Positions 6,447-10,808 of a DNA stretch of 10,808 bases are shown in pieces. The stretch comes from Candidatus Kuenenia stuttgartensis (lineage in GTDB: Bacteria; Planctomycetota; UBA1135; UBA2386), in assembly GCA_945861365.1 (NCBI GenBank), contig CAMAUH010000100.1, forward strand, positions 1 through 10,808. The letters run 5' to 3'. Position 1 is the first letter of the stretch; each line of letters opens with the position of its first letter. Below the pieces are notes generated by a model that saw only the letters and a list, made by a program, of their open reading frames with translations, had not been told where the DNA came from and made no database searches. Both the position numbers and the translations under genes were made by a program.

Positions 6447-7271
6447 ATGACCAGTCCGCGCACGTTCGAGACCAAGCTGCAGATCCAGGCCCTGCCTCCC
6501 GTGGTGTGGAAGGCGCTCACCGACGGCAGTGAACTGGTGCGCTGGTTCGCGCCGTCGGCGTTGTGCGAGGCGCGCGTCGGTGGGCGCGTCGTCTGGCAAT
6601 GGGGTCGCCTGCATACGTGGGCGCTCGAGGTCGAAGCGGTGACGCCCGGCAAGCACCTGCGCCTGCGCCACGATTCGACGGTCGCCGACGGTGCGGGTGG
6701 CAAGCGTCCGTTGTTCGTCGACTTCCATCTCGAAGCGCGCGCGCACGGCACGCTGCTGAGCGTCGAGCACTCCGGCTTCGGCCACGAACCGGCGTTCGAC
6801 GCCGAGTTCGCGGGCATCCGCGGCGGCTGGCCGGTGGAGCTGCGCAGCCTGCGCCTCTACCTCGAGCGGCATCGCGGCCACGACCGGTTGCTGGCGTGGA
6901 GCTCGGTGTCGACGACGCTGTCGGCTGCGGCGGCGTGGAGCCGCTTGTCGGGTTCCGATGGCCTCGCGATCGCTGAACTGTCACTGCTGCGCGAAGGGGA
7001 GCGGTTCGAGTTCGAGGTGCCCGGGGTCAGCAAGCTGAACGGCACCGCTTTGTTGGCGCCGAGCGAGCGCGAGTTCTGCGGCGTCGCCGGCAACTTCGGC
7101 GGCGGCTACTTCCGTGTCAGCTGCGAGTCGTGGGGCGGTGCGACGCAGGTCTGGCTGTGGCTGGCGGCGTACGACGGTGGGCGCGTGAAGATCCAGCAGT
7201 ACCAGCAGGCGTTCGATGCGCTGCTGCAGCGGTTGTTCGGCGATGCGCTGGCGGCGGAACCGCAGGGATGA
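6447..7271 (+). CDS. SRPBCC / AHSA1-like (START-fold) protein, probably two tandem domains
   Basis: This is a 274-residue protein. Residues about 5-142 resemble an activator-of-Hsp90-ATPase-1-like SRPBCC domain. They begin FETKLQIQALPPVVWKALTD, continue with ELVRWFAP (29-36) and GGRVVWQWG, and finish with the long helix GGWPVELRSLRLYLE (126-140) that closes the ligand cavity. Residues about 150-270 look like a second, more diverged copy: VSTTLSAAAAWSRLSGSDGL echoes the first strand and helix, and QQYQQAFDALLQRLFGD forms a second closing helix. Single-domain AHSA1 proteins are about 140-160 residues, so the length also supports duplication. Such folds bind hydrophobic ligands, but neither ligand nor role can be told here. 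The ATG at 6447 is chosen because the domain starts directly after it. The gene is divergent from the sulfatase and converges on the toxin gene across 27 bases. Confidence 0.8.
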   Translation: MTSPRTFETKLQIQALPPVVWKALTDGSELVRWFAPSALCEARVGGRVVWQWGRLHTWALEVEAVTPGKHLRLRHDSTVADGAGGKRPLFVDFHLEARAHGTLLSVEHSGFGHEPAFDAEFAGIRGGWPVELRSLRLYLERHRGHDRLLAWSSVSTTLSAAAAWSRLSGSDGLAIAELSLLREGERFEFEVPGVSKLNGTALLAPSEREFCGVAGNFGGGYFRVSCESWGGATQVWLWLAAYDGGRVKIQQYQQAFDALLQRLFGDALAAEPQG

Positions 7272-7298
7272 TGCCCGTGGCGTGATGATCGCGCAGGT

Positions 7299-7946
7299 TC
7301 AGCCAGGCAACGAGAGTCGCCGCAGTTCGGCGACCAGGTGCCGGCGGAAGGCATCGAGGTCCATCGCGCTGATCCCGGTCGGCAGCTTTGCATCCGGAGC
7401 AATGCGCAGGCCGTCCAGCAGCCAGGCCAGGGTCGCGGGGGAGGCCCCGCCATCCTTGCGTTCTGCGTCCGCCAACAGTTGCTTCAGGTCGAGTCCCGTC
7501 GCCAGGATCGCGCGCAGATCGACAAGGTCTCTGATCTCGGCGCGGCCGACCAGCGCGCAGATCTTGTTGGCGCCGATCTCGCGCAAGGAGTGGATGCGGA
7601 TGCCTCGGATGTCTTCGTGGGAGTCGACATCGGGGGCTCGATCCACGACCAGGTCGACCATCACGGACTCTCGCCCGCGACGAACGAGCAGTCGGCGAAA
7701 CTCGGGATGCGTGCGAGTGCTCTCGACGGACGCCCCGAGACTCTCGGCCGCACGGTGAAGGCTCCGAACCCCGTCTTCGATCTCGACAGGCGGTTTGGTG
7801 AACAGATCGAGGTCGTCACTGGTGCGGTGATGCAGATGGAATCCGATCAAGGCGCCACCGCCGGTGAGCACGAAGCGCTTCTCGATCGCGAAGAAGGCGC
7901 CGAGCAACGCTGATTGCAGATCAGTCAATCCGTGGGAGGAGTCCAT
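7299..7946 (-). CDS. AbiEii/AbiGii-type nucleotidyltransferase, putative toxin
   Basis: This is a 215-residue DNA polymerase beta-superfamily nucleotidyltransferase of the AbiEii class. The core motif is VLTGGGALIGFHLHHRTSDD followed by LDLF, with the metal-binding pair Asp45 and Asp47 after the Gly-Gly (29-31). The third acidic residue is likely Asp98 in VMVDLVVD. IGANKICALVGRAEIRDLVD (124-143) carries the conserved Lys128 and the R-DLVDL segment of AbiEii toxins. Toxins of this class, such as AbiEii and MenT, transfer nucleotides (to tRNA in MenT) and halt growth, often as phage defence. The start at 7946 overlaps the end of the upstream gene by 26 bases, and AAGGA sits ten bases before it, which supports translational coupling. 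All key residues are present, so the gene looks intact. Related enzymes in this fold can have other roles, so toxicity is inferred. Confidence 0.88.
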   Translation of the reverse strand: MDSSHGLTDLQSALLGAFFAIEKRFVLTGGGALIGFHLHHRTSDDLDLFTKPPVEIEDGVRSLHRAAESLGASVESTRTHPEFRRLLVRRGRESVMVDLVVDRAPDVDSHEDIRGIRIHSLREIGANKICALVGRAEIRDLVDLRAILATGLDLKQLLADAERKDGGASPATLAWLLDGLRIAPDAKLPTGISAMDLDAFRRHLVAELRRLSLPG

Positions 7947-8226
7947 CCGCTCGCCATCCTTCGATCAGCCAGTTCCAGAATTCGCGCATGCGACCGAGGT
8001 GTCGTTCGATGCGGGGCCACATGCGGAGCACGTCGACGAGGCGAACGAACCGCCAGACATCCCGGTAGCGCGCCTCGCGCATCACGCGCGCCATCCACAT
8101 TGCGCGGTCGTCTGGATCCTCGACGCTCAAGTGTTCGCGCAGTTGCCTGTACGTGATCTCCTCGTCCCACACGAAGTAGACCCGAGCGTTCGGGTCGTCG
8201 GTGTCGGTGGACAAGGGATCGCTCAT
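7921..8226 (-). CDS. unrecognised 101-residue protein, probable antitoxin partner of the AbiEii-type gene
   Basis: The chosen start is the ATG at 8226 (MSDPLSTDTDDP). An upstream extension to 8289 is an arginine-rich stretch without conserved features. The protein begins with an acidic tail, then VYFVWDEEITYRQLREHLS (17-35), DRAMWMARVMREARYRDVWRF (40-60), and a strongly aromatic C-terminus (residues 80-97: MREFWNWLIEG then WRADGLL). It is predicted all-helical. It has no recognisable winged helix or other DNA-binding domain, unlike the classical AbiEi antitoxin. Small proteins of similar size, with a WDEE-like start and a W-x-x-L-x-E-G-W end, often precede stand-alone AbiEii-type genes. I know this from memory and could not verify it. 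Its position, first in a two-gene operon and overlapping the toxin, fits an antitoxin. The function is inferred from context only. Confidence 0.75.
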   Translation of the reverse strand: MSDPLSTDTDDPNARVYFVWDEEITYRQLREHLSVEDPDDRAMWMARVMREARYRDVWRFVRLVDVLRMWPRIERHLGRMREFWNWLIEGWRADGLLPRID

Positions 8227-8356
8227 CGTCGCAGTGTCGCGGGCCCGAGTCCGGGCGGCAACGGGGGATCGGCGGAGACGTCTCGCCATTGCAGCAGGCG
8301 ATCGCGTGGCGCAATGCGAACGACACGGCGCGCGGGACGTTGCGCAGGCTGTTCGG

Positions 8357-8386
8357 CGCGCCGCGCTTCTGAGGGTTCGCGGCGCG
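8357..8386 (-). terminator. GC-rich hairpin after the ligase/small-protein operon, possible terminator
   Basis: CGCGCCGCG (8357-8365) and CGCGGCGCG (8378-8386) are perfect 9-bp reverse complements with a 12-base loop. The hairpin lies 11 bases past the stop of the 67-residue gene (8398) in the direction of transcription. No run of T follows on the minus strand, so it is not a classical intrinsic terminator. It may be a U-less terminator, or it may mark an operator ahead of the toxin-antitoxin unit. Confidence 0.4.
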
Positions 8387-8397
8387 TCAAGCCGCGC

Positions 8398-8601
8398 TCA
8401 ATCGCAGCCCGGCTCCTCGTACAGCAGCGCCAGGTCGTTGCACGCGTTCCACAGCAGCACCATCGCCTGCTTGCAGTTCGCACTCGCGACCGGCGGCAGG
8501 TCGGTGCGCGCACTGAGCGCCTTCAGCCGCGCATACAGATCGAGCAGTTCCACGTCGTCCTTCGACAGCGCATTGCCCAACAGGTCGGTCTTCGTCGTCA
8601 T
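8398..8601 (-). CDS. small 67-residue protein translated after the PaaK-like ligase
   Basis: This small gene begins at the ATG at 8601, 14 bases after the ligase stop. GAGGA is placed seven bases before the start, one of the clearest ribosome sites in the window. The sequence starts MTTKTDLLGNALSKDDVELL and continues with two predicted helices: DDVELLDLYARLKALSART (15-33) and SANCKQAMVLLWNACNDLAL (40-59). It ends in an acidic YEEPGCD tail. It has three cysteines (43, 54, 66), no signal peptide and no membrane helix. I do not recognise a family. The coding potential is supported by the ribosome site, the tight coupling to the ligase gene and the protein-like composition. It may be a small partner or regulator of the ligase; this is inference from position. 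Confidence 0.75.
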   Translation of the reverse strand: MTTKTDLLGNALSKDDVELLDLYARLKALSARTDLPPVASANCKQAMVLLWNACNDLALLYEEPGCD

Positions 8602-8615
8602 CGTGGGTTCCTCGC

Positions 8616-9959
8616 TCAGTACTGGGGCCGCAGGTCCTGCAGCCGCTTCGCCTTCAACTCGAACCGCGGCAGCTCGCCGGTCTTCGCCTGCTCGACGTTG
8701 AAGCGCAGGCCTTCGTGCGCGTCGGCGAGGTCCTTGCCGAGCTGCGCCTGCAGGCGCGACCACTGGTCGGCCTGGTCGGGCTTCAGCTCGACCTTCACCG
8801 TGATCTCGTCCTGCACGGAGTCGACGCGCGTGATCACGATCTGGAACTCCTCGACCTCCTTGTGCTCGCGCACGACCGCCTCGACGGCGCGCGGATACAC
8901 GTTGGTGCCGCGGATCAGCTTCATGTCGTCGACGCGGCCGAGGATGCCGCCTTCGTAGATGTCGCCGGTGCGGCCGCACGTGCAGCGCGTGTGCGGCACC
9001 TTGCAGACGAGGTCCTTGGTGCGGTAGCGGATCAGCGGGATGAAGCCGCGGCCGAACGACGTGACGACGCGTTCGCCGCGTTTGCCGTAACCCACCGGAT
9101 TGCCGGTGTCGGGGTCGAGCACCTCTTCGATGAAGTGGTCCTCGATGATGTGCGGGCCGCCGGGTTGGTGGTCGCACTCGAAGATCATGATCGTGCCGAT
9201 CTCGGTCATGCCGGCGGTGTCGCCGCACTTGCCGCCCCACATGTCCTCGATCATCTGCTTGACCGCGGGGATCGAACCGGCCGGTTCGCCGCTGACGATG
9301 ACGCGTCGCACCTTGCCGTCCTTCTTCAGGTCGATACCCATCTTCTCGGCGGTCTGGCCCATGCGCAGCGCATAGGTCGGCGTCGCGCAGACGACCGTCA
9401 CGCCCATCTCGACGATCTGCTTGACGCGCTGCTCGGTCGTCATGTTGCCGGACGCCAGCGTCAGGCAGCCCATCTTCTCGCAGCAGTAGTGCGCGCCCCA
9501 GAAGCCGATGAACGAGCCGTACGAGAACGCGAAGAAGACCTTGTCCGTCGGCCGGATGCCGAAGCCCCAGAAGCCGTAGCACCACATGTCGGCGATCCAC
9601 GACCAGTCCTTGCGCGAGTCGAGAACGCGCAGCGGTTGGCGGCCCGACGTGCCCGACGTCAGGTGGTAGCGGATCGCGTCGGACTCAGGGCGCGTGATCA
9701 GGTCGCCGAACAGCGGCTTCTCGGCCTGGTTCGCCATCCAATCCTCGCGTGTCATGAACGGCAGGCGGCGGAGGTCGTCGAGCGTCTTGATCTGCTCCGG
9801 TCGCACGCCCGCCTTCTCGTAGAGGCGGCGATGGAACGGCGAATGGTGCCAGGCGCGTTCGACCAGCCGCTGCAACTTGGCCAGCTGCAGCGCGCGCAGA
9901 CGTTCCTTCGGCAACGTCTCGGTCTTGGGATTCCAGTACGGGGTCTCGATGGCTGGCAC
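8616..9959 (-). CDS. phenylacetate-CoA ligase-like adenylate-forming enzyme (PaaK family)
   Basis: This is a 447-residue protein of normal PaaK length. It begins YWNPKTETLP (8-17), the typical PaaK N-terminus. Motifs in order are the phosphate-binding YHLTSGTSGRQPLRV (98-112), GEPAGS (224-229), GMTEIG (250-255), RYRTKDL (311-317), GRTGD (329-333), GTNVYPRAVE (351-360) and a C-terminal AMP-binding_C_2-type domain ending TGELPRFELKAKRL (427-440). Lys436 aligns with the catalytic lysine. Such enzymes activate an aryl or other carboxylic acid with ATP and form a CoA thioester. The substrate is unknown, as no phenylacetate-degradation gene is nearby. Cys319, Cys326 and Cys328 form a small cysteine group that may bind metal. 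Translation starts at a GTG (9959), backed by GGAG seven bases upstream. The gene is followed closely by the 67-residue gene and is divergent from the epimerase. Confidence 0.92.
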   Translation of the reverse strand: MPAIETPYWNPKTETLPKERLRALQLAKLQRLVERAWHHSPFHRRLYEKAGVRPEQIKTLDDLRRLPFMTREDWMANQAEKPLFGDLITRPESDAIRYHLTSGTSGRQPLRVLDSRKDWSWIADMWCYGFWGFGIRPTDKVFFAFSYGSFIGFWGAHYCCEKMGCLTLASGNMTTEQRVKQIVEMGVTVVCATPTYALRMGQTAEKMGIDLKKDGKVRRVIVSGEPAGSIPAVKQMIEDMWGGKCGDTAGMTEIGTIMIFECDHQPGGPHIIEDHFIEEVLDPDTGNPVGYGKRGERVVTSFGRGFIPLIRYRTKDLVCKVPHTRCTCGRTGDIYEGGILGRVDDMKLIRGTNVYPRAVEAVVREHKEVEEFQIVITRVDSVQDEITVKVELKPDQADQWSRLQAQLGKDLADAHEGLRFNVEQAKTGELPRFELKAKRLQDLRPQY

Positions 9960-10080
9960 GAATGGGCTCCGCGGGGACGAGAGGGCGGCGCAGCGTAGAT
10001 GAGATGATCGCGCCGGTCACGGCGCTGCCTGCCGCGCTGTTGCTCCGCGCGCGCCGGCCCCGCATCGTGCCCGCTTCCGC
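9960..10080. promoter_or_regulatory. divergent intergenic region between the ligase and the epimerase
   Basis: These 121 bases lie between two genes reading outward. CTCC at 9967-9970 is the ribosome site (GGAG on the minus strand) of the ligase gene. ATGs at 9999 and 10004 on the plus strand are out of frame with the epimerase. No clear -35/-10 pair or hairpin was found, and no small gene is credible. Confidence 0.4.
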
Positions 10081-10808
10081 ATGCGCCAACACCGCATCCT
10101 CGTCGTCGTAGGCACCCGCCCCGAGGCCATCAAGTTGGCGCCGGTGGTGCATGCGCTGCAGGAAGCGCCGTGGGCGAAGACCCGGGTGCTGGCGACCGCG
10201 CAGCATCGGCAGATGCTGGACCAGATCCACGCGTTCTTCGGCATCCATCCCGATCGGGATCTCGACGCGATGCGGCCCGGCCAGGGCCTCGCCGACCTGA
10301 CCGCGCGGCTGCTCGCCGGCATCGATCCGGTGCTCGCCGAGGAGCAGCCCGAGCTCGTGCTGGCGCAGGGGGACACGACCACCGTGATGGTGACGGCGCT
10401 CGCGTGCTTCTACCGCAAGGTCGCGTTCGGCCACGTCGAGGCGGGGCTGCGCACCGGCGACGTGCACAACCCGTTTCCCGAGGAACTCAACCGCGTGCTG
10501 GTCGGTCGCATGGCGAGCCTGCACTTCGCGCCGACCGAGGGTTCGCGGCAGAACCTGCTGCGCGAAGGCGTGCCCGCCAAGAGCGTGCACGTCACCGGCA
10601 ACACCGTCATCGACGCGCTGCTGTGGGCCGCCGACCGCGTCGACACCGCCCCGTTCCAGCCGAAGCCGGGCAAGCGCCTCGTGCTCGTGACCGCGCACCG
10701 CCGCGAGAACTTCGGGGCGCCGTTCGAAGCGGTATGCACTGCACTGCGCGAACTCGCCGACCGCGGCGACCTGCAGCTGCTGTATCCGGTGCATCCCAAC
10801 CCCAACGT
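10081..10808 (+). CDS. wecB: UDP-N-acetylglucosamine 2-epimerase (non-hydrolysing), 3' end outside window
   Basis: The first 242 codons are visible; full-length members are about 360-390 residues, so roughly a third is missing. The protein converts UDP-GlcNAc to UDP-ManNAc, a precursor of surface polysaccharides, in the cytoplasm. Motifs are VVGTRPEAIKLAPVV (9-23), AQHRQML (40-46), LAQGDTTTVM (94-103, Asp98), HVEAGLRTGD (118-127, Glu120), NPFPEELNR (130-138, Glu134), VTGNTVIDALL (171-181) and VTAHRREN (203-210, His206). These match the known catalytic and substrate-contact residues of the family. The ATG at 10081 is directly before RQHRILVVVGTRPE, the normal N-terminus, and no earlier in-frame start is likely. 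No clear Shine-Dalgarno is present. The hydrolysing (NeuC) branch is less likely given GTRPE and PFPEELNR, but the missing C-terminus prevents a full check. Confidence 0.93.
   Translation, partial: MRQHRILVVVGTRPEAIKLAPVVHALQEAPWAKTRVLATAQHRQMLDQIHAFFGIHPDRDLDAMRPGQGLADLTARLLAGIDPVLAEEQPELVLAQGDTTTVMVTALACFYRKVAFGHVEAGLRTGDVHNPFPEELNRVLVGRMASLHFAPTEGSRQNLLREGVPAKSVHVTGNTVIDALLWAADRVDTAPFQPKPGKRLVLVTAHRRENFGAPFEAVCTALRELADRGDLQLLYPVHPNPN

Noticed and set aside
8227..8397. Possible extra small gene or extended antitoxin start at 8289
   Set aside because: The added 21 residues are arginine-rich with no conserved look, and the ATG at 8226 gives a plausible acidic N-terminus; no other reading frame looks coding.
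8715..9998. 427-codon plus-strand open frame antisense to the PaaK-like gene
   Set aside because: Asp/His/Arg/Leu-rich shadow of a well-supported ligase.
9685..10794. 369-codon minus-strand open frame spanning the ligase start and the epimerase
   Set aside because: It crosses two real genes on opposite strands and has no family features; the epimerase motifs are unmistakable on the plus strand.

Overview
The window is GC-rich DNA (hand-counted rows run from about 57 to 75 % GC) with densely packed genes on both strands. The gene mix fits a member of the Planctomycetota or a similar high-GC environmental lineage. It includes a secreted formylglycine sulfatase, a very large ECF sigma factor fused to a membrane anchor and beta-sandwich repeats, and a PaaK-type ligase. 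Shine-Dalgarno sequences are weak or absent before several genes. The assignment is inferred from gene content; there is no rRNA or other marker here.

Layout. (1) 1-107 (+) is the tail of a PyrK-like iron-sulphur electron-transfer protein. (2) 127-3641 (-) is a likely three-gene unit, transcribed right to left: sigma/carboxypeptidase-regulatory fusion, a DUF2237 protein, and a six-helix membrane protein. (3) 3795-4850 (+) is an Rpn/PD-(D/E)XK nuclease, divergent from the sigma gene. It carries a strong internal ribosome site, so a separate C-terminal product is possible. (4) 4867-6348 (-) is an exported sulfatase, and 6447-7271 (+) is a divergent tandem SRPBCC/AHSA1-like protein. (5) 7299-8226 (-) is a two-gene overlapping operon resembling a toxin-antitoxin pair: an unrecognised 101-residue protein and then an AbiEii-type nucleotidyltransferase. 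(6) 8398-9959 (-) is a phenylacetate-CoA-ligase-like enzyme followed 14 bases later by a 67-residue protein; a hairpin lies beyond. (7) 10081-10808 (+) is the start of UDP-GlcNAc 2-epimerase, cut by the window end.

The genes do not form one pathway. They read as housekeeping and envelope functions (pyrimidine synthesis, surface-polysaccharide precursor, sulfatase, membrane-tethered regulator) interrupted by two defence-type loci (Rpn and AbiEii). The most interesting points are the possible intragenic antitoxin of the Rpn gene, the unrecognised partner of the AbiEii-type toxin, and the one-protein signalling design of the sigma fusion. No tRNA, rRNA, CRISPR array, insertion sequence or intergenic gap above about 175 bases was found.
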